A DNA stretch of 64,000 nt from Ottelia alismoides (GCA_037367405.1 JAZKJV010011618.1:558001-622000); one strand, 5' to 3'; positions 20,223-33,239 are shown, numbered from the stretch's first letter. Notes: a model not told the origin generated them from the sequence alone. Numbers and translations: made by a program.

Positions 20223-22494
20223 GCATTTAATTAAAGAGCAGTAGACACTTAAAATATCTTAAATTTATCATACTACAAAAGCGTCAAATCAGTTATTAAC
20301 AGTAGCCATGAGGGAGAGCATAAAATTAGCAATAAAAAATTGGAATCATTTAAACTGGAGATCAATTGCTCGAGATATTAATAAAAAGGTTCGAGGGCCT
20401 AACTATAAGAAAAGCATAGAAATAAAGTGATAGAATACGTATTTTGGTCCTGATAGAGGCATTCATGTAACTTTAAGAAGTCGTTGGGACCTTTTGTAAT
20501 TTTCTCAGGCGTGACACATGACACACGTGCACCTAGGAAGGACATATCTACAATTCTTGGAACTGTGTTGGGAATACATGCAAATTACCCAGCATGCATG
20601 TGCTAGACACATGCACGGGCTTGGGTCCTGCATGTTCGGGACACGTGGCATATCTCGATGCTTCAAAAGGCAGCTCGATCCCACCAAGCCAACTGGATCG
20701 GGGCGAAGGCTGCAGAGCGATCTGGACCGTCCAATCAAATAGATTGGACGACATCTGTACTGTGCGAGATTTCCATCATCTGCCCTCGCATGATGATGAT
20801 GGTGGTGCTCCGGCGAGCCCAAAATATCTCCTCATGGCTCCACCACGTCTTCTGCAGCACAGGGATGCTCCACAATAGAATGACAAAGCTTTTGGAAGGA
20901 TGACGAATCCCATGTGACATTCAGATCATGGAGAACATGATGGCTCGCCAGGGCCTTACTCCAAAACAAAACGACCTTCAAAACTCCTGCCAATGAAGGG
21001 AAAAATACATGCAAGCTGTTAGGATAGCCAAAGCGATGCATGTATGAGGGCTGTGAGCGGAGTGGGGGTCCAAATTGGATGGAGGAGCGGAGGACCCAGG
21101 CTTTTTCTCCGGTGAGCATGGGAAGAAAGGAGACGGAGGTGAACGGGGTTTTGGAGAAGGGAGGAGATGATCGAAGATGCCCACTGAGGTCAGAGATGTG
21201 TGGTGAAGCTCTAGTGGGGTTCAATTGAAGGTGAAAATAGAGATGTGTGCGTGATTAAAAAGAGATAAACTAAGCAAAAAAGAGAGGGGAGGAGGTAATT
21301 GACCGAATAAGGAATCACGAAGGAGGGAAAGGCTTGTGCTGAGCTCGCGGAGGAGCTCGGGTCTTCGCTCGTCATGCTCGACCGGAGCATGGAGCTCGAA
21401 TGGCAATAGAGCCATCGTGACATGGTTGGCGGACCATGGGTTGACACCGTGGCTTGGAGAGGGGTCTTTAGCCCTCGATCCTTTGCTCCTCTATCACAAG
21501 AGGGATGAGAGGGTCTCGCCCTTGACTAGTGAATTGTGGACAAGGTGGTAGGGACAGTGGAGGTGACGTATTTATGGGCGAAAGCCGGCCACTACACATG
21601 AAGTTGTGACGAGATGTAACAGTTGTGAGTTGACCGTAGGGATAGGATCAAGGAGGAGTGATGGATGCGCGAAGAGCGGAGAAGATGCGGCAACGTGGGG
21701 GTGGCCTTGATGAGTGGAAATGGTAGAGGTAGTGGTCGAGATAAATGAGAGAAGATTAGAGGGCGACGAGGCATTAGTGGGAAGAGTGGGAGTGTTAAAG
21801 GAGGAAGACGGGTCATGAGTCATTGGATATTGCGATCCAATGGCCCAGGTGGAGGCACGATGCAAGGGTTTAGATCAGATCAAGAAGTTTGATCCAGTGG
21901 CTCAGAGCGAGGCATGGAGGTATGGCCTAGATTCGATCATGGGATCTGATCCAACGACGGAGAAGAGCGGCGGGTGGCAGATGGGGAACGGACCATCGGT
22001 GAACGGGCCACGTGGCGGCTCCGGAGAGCGCCAAGTGGCCCAGTAAAATTATTTAAAAATGGAAATAAGAGGAGAATTTAAAAAAATAAAGGAATCTAAA
22101 TTAACAAAAAAGTCAAAACATGGAAGTTATAGATCTCAATGAGATATGCAAGCTTCATGCTGAACAAAAAGTCAAAAGAAATCAAATAAATAAAGTAAAA
22201 TTTTTGAAAGCATTTTTAATGAATAAAAACATTATTTTTACTTCTTTTCATTTTTTTATTTTAAATTTCGTTTAATGTCAAAATAAATTTATACAATAAT
22301 TAATCTATTTTTTGTAATTTTAATAATAATAAAATAAGAAAAATAAAAAGGTGTTATTTTATATAATAATTAGGGTTTATTATAAAAATATGAGTTAGTC
22401 GTTAATTAATGAGAATTAGTTGTGCATTTTATTGATTTGTTCAAGCTTAGAGGATAATAAAGGGATACAGTGATGATGAACCAGAGATTCATCA
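20223..22494 (-). mobile_element. LTR B (3' LTR of element B), left-truncated
   Basis: Its right end 'gagattcatca' and much of the body match LTR F (58693-60569): 'gtcaaaacatggaagtta.agatctca' near 22113, and 'ctcgagatattaa' near 20370. The start that should read TGATAA is missing, and the sequence fuses to element A's integrase at about 20222. It carries a GC-rich core at about 20560-22030 with several overlapping motif-less frames on both strands that I do not call as genes. Confidence 0.65.
21569..21577 (-). promoter_or_regulatory. Candidate TATA box, LTR B
   Basis: The sense strand reads CCATAAATA within a GC-rich setting, at a place comparable with TATA-like sites in LTRs C, D and G. 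Confidence 0.35.
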
Positions 22495-24142
22495 CCTCCT
22501 ATACTTAAACCATGCTCGTCCTCGAGCATGAATAATGAAAAAGTAGGATTAATCCCTGATAGTGCATGTTAATTTTGAAGGTTCAATGCATCAAGGACCC
22601 GTGACCTGAGTGATCATAAAAAGCTGGGCTCAACCAAGCTCTTATCAAGAGGAATCCAACTTCTCTAATTATTAAACTTTCTATTTGTACATATAGTATA
22701 AGAATATGACATTTAGTGTACTGCAATCATGCGAGTCAAGTTGAGATGTCACCCAAAGTCCCAGTCCAAGAGACTATCCTCTAGACCTGATCCTCAACAC
22801 TATAGAATAAGCCAGCTCTTGCGTTCAATCCACAATCTCTGTAGTTTATCGGACTCGAAAGTGTAGATGGAAGGCCAGTTGACGGAGGGCATATGTTCGT
22901 GTATTTTCTTCTCTCCCTACCATTGGAACAAGGGTCCTCTCGAGTGCCTCAATATTCAACACATATTTTTTGTTTGTTGATCAATGAGTCCGTCAAAAGA
23001 GTTCAGGGTCATATGTACTTGTTTTCCTGGGAGTACACCGAGGTGTGTCTCTTTTGAATATTTAAGATACCTTCGACATCATGACTTGTATCACTATACC
23101 ATGCAGGACCCTTTTTGGGTGATACCCAACTCCTTGGTCCTAATAGATTTGGTCCAAATGGATACTTTGAAATGGTTAGGAGCGCTCGCCTTTGATTGAA
23201 GCTCTTTGTAATTGACTTTGTATTTGAGCGCTTCTTTTAGTTCAATATTTATTTCTTTTTCTTATAGGCTAGCTCAACTACTTTTACCAAGTCGGCGCAC
23301 ACTAATCAGCGGTTTATTTAGTTTCATCACACCCTGACACTTAGGTCAATATCAAAAGATAACACGAGAACCTATTCACATACTTGTTACGGTTTGCTGG
23401 CTAGGGTAGTGTGTCGTGCTGCATATGTGTCCAAACTGTTGTAATAGATATATGGCTCTTCATTCGGATTCCCGTGAAAACTGGGAAGAAGGGAAAGGAG
23501 TTGCAGCTTTAGTTCAAAGTATTTGTGGATCGGAGGAATCTGGATCCACTTGGTGATTTGGCCAGCCTCAAGGTTGTATGTTTGCTTCAGTGTAGGCTTG
23601 GGTCGACCTCTCCTTCCCCCTCCCTCACCTTTGCGAGGTCCATATACATAGTGGTTGTCTTCATCATCTCCATGGATATCATCATCTCCTCCTCGTTATG
23701 CATCTCCCATTTTGACCTCCTCCTCAGTTCGTTCAACATGACTTGAAAGGCGACCTGGGCCAATGCTTGGTCAGTCAAATTTTGATGGATTGCATGTATG
23801 GAGGCCAAAAGCTAATTGTCCACCTCATTCCGGTTTGTGTCCTGCTCTGTGTTTGCTTGATGCTCGGAAGTTGTAATCCCTTTCCCCTACTTGTAGGGGC
23901 CATCTCAGAATAAGACTATGATTGCTATGAATCCAGATCGGGGCATTGATCCGCAATAGGAAAAATACCCCGATCAATTTTCATGCAAGCACCAGATGTA
24001 GATAACAATTCAGAAATAGGGTCAATTCTGAATTTTATTAATGGTAGAGAAGTGTAAGGAATGAAATCAATCTCCATCCAGAAAGGACATAACTCAGGAA
24101 GAGAGTTTTCCTGGTCTATGGAAGGTAGAAGAACCAAGGAGC
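22495..24142 (-). mobile_element. Element B, internal region, left part
   Basis: It begins with a polypurine tract (sense AAGTATAGGAGG) and a hairpin at 22511-22530 (CATGCTCG / CGAGCATG, loop TCCT). Up to about 23400 it matches the internal region of element F (60570-61510). After that it differs. Element CD interrupts it after the GGAGC target at 24138-24142, and it resumes at 41697. Frames other than the gag-like remnant below have no motif. Confidence 0.65.
23587..23903 (-). pseudogene. Possible gag N-terminal remnant in element B
   Basis: On the minus strand an ATG at 23903 starts MAPTSRGKG, of the kind seen at the start of some plant Ty3/gypsy gag proteins. A frame break follows. A second frame then gives LLASIHAIHQNLTDQALAQVAF...LNELRRRSKWEMHNEEE, helical and charged like a gag N-terminus. 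It ends after about 100 codons. No zinc knuckle is seen. Confidence 0.25.
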
Positions 24143-25344
24143 TGATAACTGGGAATTGTCATCGACCGTGCATTCCACACAAGGCGGGAACGCAATCGCT
24201 ACGATGGCCGACAAAAATCCATGTTAATCAACAATTAACCCACAATAATAAATCAAGAAATTAAATCTCAAAGATGTGGAGTTAAAATTTATTATAACTC
24301 TACATGCAAATGTGTATAGGTGTAAGCACAAGTAGAGGTCGAACACCGGGAGCAAACGGTTGGGAGCAAAAATGAATGCACAAAATTATTCAATTCCTTT
24401 CTTGTCCATGTTATTGTTTTTATGGATTTTTAATTTGTATTATATTTTTATTTTTAAATTTTATATTTTTTATTTGATTTTAAATTCTGATTTTTTATTA
24501 TTATCTTTTAATATTTTTCTTTTTCTTATATAAAAGTAATTTAGCCATATAAGGCTTTATTTATGCAATACATAAATATATATATATAAAGGTTATTAAA
24601 TATAAATAAAATTTATAAAGTAAATTGTTTTGGGGTTTTAAAAATTTTTCTAATGTTTTTCTATTTTCTCAATTTTTTGCTATTTTTTATGTATTTTTAA
24701 AGTAAAAAATATCTCGAATATGGGATTAATACATAATCCGAAATTAATTTGGGTTTTAAAAAATAAATAACTCCCAAAATTACCTAAATTAATTTTAATT
24801 TGTAAATAATTAAATATAGATAATTTTTAAATAGAAAAACATATTTTTGTTATTTTTGTTGAATTTTTATATTTTTTATTGGATTTTGGAACTTTTCGAT
24901 TTTTTAAAATTTTCTTTTGTTATTTTTTGGGTTTTTGATTTCTGGACTCGATAAATATAAAAATATATCGTATATAATTTTTTTTGAATTTTTTTAAATT
25001 TTTTAATATTTTTTGGTATTTTATAAAGTAGTCAGGGTTTATTTAAGCTCCTTTTTAATTTTAATAATTAGATTAGATGCACAAAAATGCAAAAAGATAC
25101 GTGTAGGATAAGTAAACTACACGGGGCATCTAACCCTATTTTTGAGGAATTTTGGAGCTATGTAGCTATCTTTAATAAATACATAAAGCACACAAAAAGT
25201 AATGTCCTGGCAGGGGCATAAATGCAATAAAATCAGTCAGGGAGCTCTGTGCCAAAATGCCAACGTAATAAAATATTTATTTAATTTTTAAAGGTTATTT
25301 TACAATACACAAAAACTACCAGGGGCTCAATGCAAATTGTACAT

Positions 25345-25370
25345 GCCTCACGTGGGACTGCACGTGAGGC
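25345..25370. promoter_or_regulatory. Paired G-box inverted repeat, LTR C
   Basis: GCCTCACGTG and CACGTGAGGC with a 6-base spacer, the counterpart of 14803-14829 in LTR A. Confidence 0.6.
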
Positions 25371-26431
25371 AAGAAGGACCATAATGTAATTACAATAAAG
25401 TGCAGGGTACTTTTAGCAAAATTCTCATTTATATACAATCAGACATTTTATTTACAATATTAAATATAAATACAAAAAATGCATGGGCGAGATTTGTAAT
25501 TTACCCCCACTTAGGCGCTATCGGACGGCGATGAAGCCTTCACTGATCCACGCGGAGCCTTCTGGTGTGACGATACCGCTTCGCCGATGGACACATGTGA
25601 TTAGATCATCCGAGATGATCAGACGATCGGTGCTGAGCTCCATCCAATGCTTATGCTTCGAACTGGGACGACTCCTTCATCCAACGGTAGGGAAATAGGC
25701 TGGAAGAACTGGGAAGAACACTCGCATGGGCGAGGTTCTTCTGACAAGATCTTGCTTCCTGGCGGACCTTTGCTGCTCCAAGGGGTCCTTTTAGCTTCCT
25801 TGCAGGTGGCTCTATCTCCATGCGGCTTTAGAATAACACGAGGTTGACCGGAGCTCCTGGGGCTCACTAGCACGTCTAACCTGCAGAAGAATGGCACGCG
25901 GCTCGAGATGGTTCTCCTTGACCAAAAACTGAAGCTGTTAGCGTGAAATGGAGGGTGGACAGCGATGCTCCGATGATGGGTGAAAGTTGAGCATCGATTC
26001 GAAGAACCCAAGGGGTCCCGGTTGGTCTGAGATGGTCAGGAGATGGAGAAAGCGAGAGGGAATGAAATGTGGGCGAAATGGTGGTCGGAAATAGGGCAAT
26101 GCACGGTGGTTGGGTTCGCCGGAGCGGAGCTCCGGAGAACTACGAACAATCTATTTTACACTAGAACTAAGGTCTACTCACTAATCTAATGCATGAATAA
26201 AAAGTTGAAATTAAAAGCTACCTAAAAATAGTAAAATACGCAGCTCTTATACTTGAGCGAGCTCAGGGAGCAGAGGTCGTCGGAGACAGCGGCCTTGGGC
26301 AAACCTCCTCCTCCGCGAGCTCCCATCCATCTCAGGGGACCTCCATCTGTCACCTGGATGCACACTAGACCGAAATGGTGGAACTTTAGGGCTTGAAGAT
26401 GGCCAAAAAAGCATGGCGGAGGAAGGTGGAG

Positions 26432-26440
26432 TTATTTATG
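26432..26440 (-). promoter_or_regulatory. Candidate TATA box, LTR C
   Basis: The sense strand reads CATAAATAA about 1.8 kb from the LTR start and just before the GC-rich core. The same sequence lies at the same place in LTR D. If used, it would leave an unusually long transcribed R-U5 of about 2.3 kb. Confidence 0.4.
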
Positions 26441-27743
26441 AACATAATGGGGAGCCCTTATTAACCGGTCGTAATCAATGAGTCTATCGTATTTACAAGG
26501 GATACAAGGCATGGGCGTGTATCACGGACTATTGGGGAACATTTCTTATGAAGGAAGCGAGCGCGATAGATGTATGGAACGCCCCGGAAAAATGGGAGAA
26601 AATAGGGTCTTTGACAGATTTGATGGGCTGCAGAGTGAGTTTTTTATAAACAAGTGAGTATCCTCATTTGACCGACCGTTAGGAAAGAAACCAAGTTATG
26701 TATAAAGGATACAAGGGTTGGGCGTGTATGAGGGTTGTTTTGGGAGTAATTCCGTGAAGGGATCGATGTTATTGGAGCGATGGATCGGCTGGGAAGAATG
26801 GGAGAAAATGCATGCTTTGACAGATTTGACGGGCTGCAGAGGCTGTAGGGTGAGTTGACCAGAGGTCAGCAGAGGAAGCCCTGCCATTGGTCCATGTAGG
26901 TTCACTACAGGACAAAACATCAGGGTTATTAAAGAATAATTTTTTAAAAAATAATAGATGATTTTATTTATTTTTTGGTATAAAATAAAAATGTTTTTTG
27001 TTTTATTTTGTATTTTATTTCGATTTTTAGTTATTTTTGGTGTATTTTATTACATGTTTATTTTTAGTGGCTTATTTATAGGTACAATTACCTATTTTTT
27101 GTACTTTTTTATTTTTTGTTTTGTATATTTTACTTTATTATGTTATTTATTTATTTTATTTATTTATAACTTATTTTTTCGAGTATAAATATATTTTTAT
27201 TTTATTTTTATGATGTTATTTGTACACTTAAATAAATAGGTAAGCATGTTATGTAGGTATACTTGTAGGTAATTTACCTATGTTTTATAGGTAATTTACC
27301 TATGTTTTATGTACATTTTATTTACTTAGTGAGTTTTATTTTAGTTTTGTATTTTTAATATAATGTGAATAATATTTACAACTTTATAAAAATATTAAAG
27401 AATAAAGAATTGAAGAATGGATCAACTTTTATTTATTTACAGGTATTAACATATGTATTTTGTCTATATAATTTATAGACTTATTTTATTTTACTTTTTC
27501 TTTTTAATTTTATTCTAATTCTAATACATGTATTAAGTATCATATTTACAAAATTCTAAATATATAAATTTGTATATATAATGAATATTGAATATAATGA
27601 ATATTTTAATCGGGTAAACTATACAATGAGGGCCAAAAATTTAACTTCCACAGATTGACTCCAAAAATTATGAAACTACCTTCACTAAATAGCTCTTGAA
27701 AAGTTATATACAATTAAAGGTGATATTGATATGTTTTAAGTTT

Positions 27744-28019
27744 TTATTTGCAAGATATGGGTCTGTGAAATTGAGATTTTGACTTTTTAATTTGTGTGTA
27801 AAATGTACACTGTATATTATTCTTGTGCAAACTCAATTTTGTAGTTTTATTTACATTATTAAATACAACTTTTATGCACAAAATTTCTTTATTTGATGAA
27901 TAAATAATTAGATACAAAATAGGTATCAAAAATCCATAAATCAAGAATGAATAAATGAGATATTTATTGTATTCTTGGCCCTTATCTCCCCCTACTTTAG
28001 TCCTTGTCGACCAAGCCAA
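27744..28019 (-). CDS. LTR-internal ORF in LTR C (91 aa)
   Basis: Equivalent of 16802-17110. It starts at an internal Met because codon 3 of the longer frame is TGA here (ATG ACA TGA). It keeps STRTKVGGDK, YSSNKE, KVV and RPIS with the same spacing as LTR A. Function unknown. Confidence 0.3.
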   Translation of the reverse strand: MAWSTRTKVGGDKGQEYNKYLIYSFLIYGFLIPILYLIIYSSNKEILCIKVVFNNVNKTTKLSLHKNNIQCTFYTQIKKSKSQFHRPISCK

Positions 28020-28248
28020 TTCTTGACTTGGTCTCGGGGTTCATGTCATAAAATATTTTCAATATTTTATTCCTTTTTCTTTTCTTCTCTTTATTCTATA
28101 ATTTTGGCATTAAAAATCTTATTTTATGTATGGTAAATACAATGTACAATGAATGCTATTATGTACAAATTAACGCTATTTACATGTATTTGTTGGGGGT
28201 TTTAAGGCCAAAATGATAAAATAAATGTGATGAAATGGATATTCATCA

Positions 28249-28282
28249 CCCCCTATACTTGCCTTTGATAGTCCCTAGCAAA
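28249..28282 (-). other. Polypurine tract and adjacent hairpin, element CD
   Basis: The sense strand reads AAGTATAGGGGG directly before the LTR's TGATGAAT. Inside it, 28264-28282 pairs as TTTGATAG / CTAGCAAA with a 3-base loop and one mismatch. Confidence 0.7.
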
Positions 28283-30160
28283 CACTTATGCAATAAGTAC
28301 AGAAAAAGAATAAAGAATAAGAAGAAAAGAAAAGGCAAAAATAAAAAATAAATGAAATTGAGCTAAATAATTAAACTTATCTGTACAAAATCAAAGTTTG
28401 GATCTCAGGTTAGACCTAATGTGAGAATGTGTGTGGAACCTGGTTGGGGACCAAATTTAAAATACAACAGCCCTTGAGAGTCACAGAACTCGGTTCAAAT
28501 CACCTCAATAGATAGGTCAGAACTAGCCTACATCATACCCAAACCCTTATGACTATGAAGTTAACTTGTACAGTGTAAGTGATAGTGGCTTTTCCCAACT
28601 GAAATGACAAAGAGACTAACTTCTCCATAATGACAACCCAATGATTCCCCAATCCAGCACTCTGCCCTCAAGGAGCGGGGTATTCCCTTCTAAGTTCAAG
28701 TGGCATCCAACTCAAGAGGAGGAGGTGGAGAAAAGAATGGATGGTAGTCAGTGTAGCTACCTATCATGGGATGCAAGACCAATGTAGTCAAGTCATCCAA
28801 CTGCAGGCTTACATGGTATAACTTTGATGCTCAAGCTTGCCTATTTTCTATACAACATATATACATACTCCGACAGGCATTTTATTTTTATTTTTCAAGC
28901 CTGCCCACTTGTTTGGAGTTTTTTTTTTCAAATATACTATTCACAGCAGCATTTACATAAGGAGTTTTTCCTCTTGAGCCAGAAGATTATCCCTCATTTG
29001 AAGCTTTATTGCAACCCACACTCTCCTGTCTTTAGACTTCATCAAAACTGGACCAGGTTGGGATGCACTTCCCTCCCTAGACAAGGACGAATGTTTCCAC
29101 TCGTGTGCGTCTCATACTGGCAAATCCAACCCCTCACCACTCCAACCGAGTTGAGCCAAGTGAAAGGTGCAAGTGTCCTAGTTGGGTCACGACCGACAAG
29201 GGTCATGCGTGCGTCTCGAAAAGTTCTATTTAGTCAGTTGAGCTGATTGAACCCATCCCTGAGTCTCAAAGAATCAAGTCCTATTTGACCTGAAGTACCT
29301 TAAACCTAGTTCCCATAAGGTTCCAGTGCAGTTAGTTGCAGTAAGGTCCAACTAAGCTCCAATCTTCGACTTTATTGGACTAGTTCAATCATCGAGCTCA
29401 ATCAAAGAATAATATGCAAATGCTATGCACAATGCAGAAAGATGATGCGATTTTTCAAAGAATAAAAAAGAATTTAAAAATCAAAGAATCTTTTTACAAA
29501 AAGAATTTTGCAAAAGAATTTAAGCATACAAAGTATAAAACATTTACAGCTATTTACACAGGCGTACTTCTTTATTTACAATAGTTAAGAATTTTAAAGG
29601 ATTTGCATGTTTTAACATTGATTATTTAGGTACATATATACAATTGATAAAGAATTTTATTTTTATTTATATACACATTTATTCCTATTTTAGTGATACA
29701 TTCATTCCTCAAATTTATTTGTAAACATTTTTCAAAACTATAGTACAAAAAAACTTTTGCAAATACTTACAAAGATATGAAAGCCATTTTGCAAAGATTT
29801 TTTAAATAATGTTTAAACATTTTTCAAATTATTTTTACAAAATATTTTCCAAAATCATATGCAAATAGGTTTTCAAATCTTTTATTTCACACAAAGAAAA
29901 GAATTTTTCAAATAAAAATATTTTTACAAAGGTTGAAAACATTTCACAAAAAGTTTTCCAAACGGTGCACACCATTTTTCAAATCATTTTGCAAAAATAT
30001 TTTGAACCTGATTTATTAATCAATAAATACAAAAACAATTTGAGGAATGAATGTTGTTATTAAATAATTTGTAATGAATTATGTGTATATATAGTATATT
30101 TAGCCATATTTTCTATTAGTTTATACGAAAGTACGAATTATGGCTAAAGTATATGCAGAG
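28283..30160 (-). other. Non-coding post-pol region of element CD
   Basis: Matches 17344-19250 of element A in order but has no conserved frame. It includes a degenerate array of 'catttttcaaa'/'ttttgcaaa' units at about 29700-30000. The plus-strand frame at 28824-29246 is open by chance as far as I can tell. Confidence 0.6.
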
Positions 30161-30173
30161 TATATACGACTCC

Positions 30174-30824
30174 CCTATACTTAGCATGAGCTATGTCCTC
30201 ATAGATCGAAAAAGAAAGAAAAGACATAACTCGTGCATAGTATAGAAAAGCTTATACTACAACGACTGAATAAAGAATGAAAGAATGAAGATATAAATGA
30301 ATAAGAAGGTGACCGACCCACCTATACTTAGGATCAAATAATCGTAAGTATATCAGACTGTACACAACGTAGGGAGGGTCACGGGTGGGATTAGATTTTA
30401 AAACAAATATATCACAACTTGGGTTGTCTTCCCCTATACATAGGGTAAGATATCCCTAAGTATAGCAGAGTAGATCAATAAGAGAGGAGACAGTGAAGGG
30501 GATCAAAGAATGAACGCATCAGGGTGCACACTCCCCCCATACTTAGGGCGAAGTACGTCCTAAGTACAGAAAACCGACACCAAGGAGCGACACCCTTTTT
30601 ATAGAAAATGAAAAATGAGAAGGAAAAGAAGAAAAGAAGATAATAAGAAAACACAGATATATATAGATACACGAGAAGATCGTTAAGAATGTACGCATTA
30701 ATCCCCCTATACTTGGGTGAAAGACCCCTATGTATAGGCGACAATAGGAGTGACAAAACGAAACATAAAAAGAACAATGCGGTGTGTACCCCTATACTTA
30801 GGTTAAGGTACGTCCTATGTGTAG
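30174..30824 (-). repeat. PPT-like hairpin array, element CD (6 copies)
   Basis: Six cassettes at about 30174, 30322, 30434, 30537, 30707 and 30792, each C-run + CTATACTTAGG-like arm + loop + CCTAAGTATAG-like arm. Several arms carry single mismatches. Spacing is about 90-170 bases, and the sequence between them is not itself a clear repeat. Confidence 0.7.
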
Positions 30825-31299
30825 ACACAAAGATATGGCGATAGATCTGGGGCACACATAACATTCAGGAGAAAGAAGGAATAGACGATAAAACATATAT
30901 ACAACGAGTAAAGACTGATGAGGTGCAGGACGGTCTCTGATAAGCGAGTACCGTGCTTTTGTCACCGTCTCCCTGTGAGAACGAGAATGCATTCAGATAG
31001 TGAACATACACCCTGGTATGCAATCAAGTGGGTGTCAGCTATCGGGGGAAGAGATCGAGAACTTCACATAAGGACCGGTAGCGAAAGCAGAACATCGGCT
31101 CATAAGGAAGGAAGTGAGTGAGCGGAGCCGGTACCGTAAGACTTGGAGGGAGAAAGAACAATACATACCCCTCCAAGTCAATCATTGTCTCAAAAGATAT
31201 GAACGGGAAGACATGAGACTTTTCTAATGCGGCGGTGTGATATTCGGTGGGCATAAAATCAGAAGGTCATAAGAACACACCGAACAACACAATGCATGG

Positions 31300-32420
31300 C
31301 TCAACCCTACGAGGGTCCTCAAGGTGAGCAGGATTAGAGAATAATCAGAAGACTTGGCTCCGTGCTCAAACAGAAAAGGAGACACAACCAGGGAGGAGAC
31401 CGAATACCAAAATCAGCATACTCGACTTCGTGCTCCAACAGAAAAGAGGCACCAGAAATCAAGCCGAGCACCTAAAATATGATGTACTCTTCCGCATATA
31501 ACCCTCGGGGAGTAGTACATGCTAGTCAACGAATAATCAGAATAGAGGCTCACCCTGGCGAGGGTCGTCAAGGTGAGTGGGCTCATAGGAGCTTGATCCA
31601 TCAGACAGATCATAGAAGCAGTCTCGGTAGACAACAGATTGGCTACCAGCAGAAGAGACTGAAAAGTCAAGAAAGTGTGGCAGCGTCCCACAGATAACCC
31701 TTGGGGAGCGTACTACCATTAAGCATCAGATAATCAGAGGAAAATGGCCCGCCCTTGCGAGGACCGTCAAGGAGAGCAGACTCGAAGGAGTCAAGTCAAA
31801 TAGGTCCCAAGGTCTAACAGACCGGGTAATCATCGAAGTAGCGGGGATCGGAAATATGTCAGACGACTCGGCTCCATGCTCCCATCAATAGGAGACACAG
31901 TCAGATAGGGGAACCGAGCGTAGAGAAAATGTTGCATTTTCCTGCAGATAGTTCTCGGGGAACAATGTAAGCTAAGTAATAAGTATGGAATAGTCAGATC
32001 AGATCTCATCCTTGCGAGGGCCGTCAAGGAGAGAAGACTCAAAGGAGTCAATCAAAATGGTCCCGGTAGACAACATATCGTCCACCAGCATAAGAGACCG
32101 CAAGTGCCATATCCTTACGATGACCCTCGAAGAGCACTATGGACTAGGCACGGAATAATAATTAAATTGAAACTCATCCTTGCGAGGACCGTTAAGGAGA
32201 GCAGACTCAGATAAGTCTCTGAAGTTGGCCTCGTGTACCGACAGTCCGATAACATAATCAGAAGGAGAGGCCAAATAGTCATATCAGATGATATGGTTTC
32301 GTACCCCAACAGAGTGGCAGTACAGACAATGAGTGAAAGCGACCGTAAAGAACGTGTCACATGCTCCCGCAGATAGTCCTCGGGGAATCATGTAAGCTAA
32401 GTCAATCAAATATTCGGATT
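31300..32420. repeat. Degenerate tandem array, about five units of 170-255 bp
   Basis: Three landmarks recur in the same order. One is 'cttgcgagg(a/g)c(c/g)gtcaaggagag' (31312, 31554, 31752, 32007, 32177). Another is 'gactcggctccatgctc' and relatives (31352, 31421, 31866, 32225, 32289). The third is 'cccgcagatagtcctcggg' and relatives (31490, 31685, 31938, 32107, 32360). Units differ in length and are far apart in sequence. The array occupies the place where gag-pol would be in an autonomous relative. Short frames in it have no motif. Confidence 0.7.
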
Positions 32421-33239
32421 GCTGGCAGCTCATCTCAGGTCCTCGAAAGCAATCAACCAACCGATCCTTAGGAGGGCATAAGATTATGTGAGGGAGAAAA
32501 TAATTAGGTCAACCGCCGAGCATACCTCAGTCAATCCAGTCAGCTGAGATGGCACGAACGATAATCACAAATCCTCAAAGTGCCATAGGTGGATGATAGA
32601 GTCAGGAGATCAAGGATGGATCAATCAAAAGGATGAGAGACATCACGTGGGTTTCGCACACCTATGCCGGAAAGTCCAAATAAGAAGGTGGAACCTCAAA
32701 ATAGATAGATCAATCGAAGCAGATGATATCTTCATCAAATCATCACAAAGAATTACATCCTCAATTCGGTGTGCGTGATAAAAAATCCTCAATAAGTAAT
32801 CACACCTATAATCATGCATCATAAAAAATCCTCAATAAGATCGTATGCATAAATTGAAAGTCAGGTCCACCAAGTCAGTTTCAACATCCTCAACACATGC
32901 CTGCCTTACTCAAATAATCAATGGAAATAAAAAATCCTCGATGCAGGCGATCTCTAAAAGCACAACAATCTCGGGTAATAGAAAAGATGATACGGGGGAA
33001 TACGAGGAGGGTGGGCAAAAAGTGAGACGAAAGGATCTGGTGAAGATGATTGAGCTCAAGCGCCAATATCACAACTCAATGCAAATAAGGAGATATATGT
33101 ACAAGAGAGGTAGAGAGACTCAAAGATGAAAAATGCATGACTCACACAGATGGGACCGATAACTCAAAGAGATAAAAAATGCAAATGGACACTATGTCAC
33201 AGTCAATACACAAAGCAACCCCCGATTCACCTACTTAAC
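32421..33239 (-). other. Non-coding internal stretch of element CD
   Basis: No recognisable frame. The phrase 'aaaaatcctcaataag' recurs near 32787 and 32825, with a variant at 32928. Confidence 0.5.

Larger units (their letters stand above)
24143..28248 (-). mobile_element. LTR C (3' LTR of element CD), 4.1 kb
   Basis: Same layout as LTR A: U3 with a short conserved frame (28019-27744), a TATA-like site, a GC-rich core (about 26420-25480), an iterated TGCAAA array (25480-25205), a paired G-box, then a low-complexity T/A-rich tail. Over the first ~140 bases it differs from LTR D at roughly 5-10% of sites by eye. The minus-strand frame 26011-25619 (130 aa) in the GC core also exists in LTR D, but this is expected of young LTR pairs and it has no motif. 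Confidence 0.9.

Noticed and set aside
25619..26011. 130-codon frame conserved between LTRs C and D (39097-39465)
   Set aside because: C and D are the two young LTRs of one element and are alike throughout. LTR A has no counterpart, so conservation carries no information.
32107..33239. Possible CRISPR-like regular repeats
   Set aside because: Units are long, degenerate and of varying length, lie within a plant retrotransposon, and have no short identical repeats with unique spacers.
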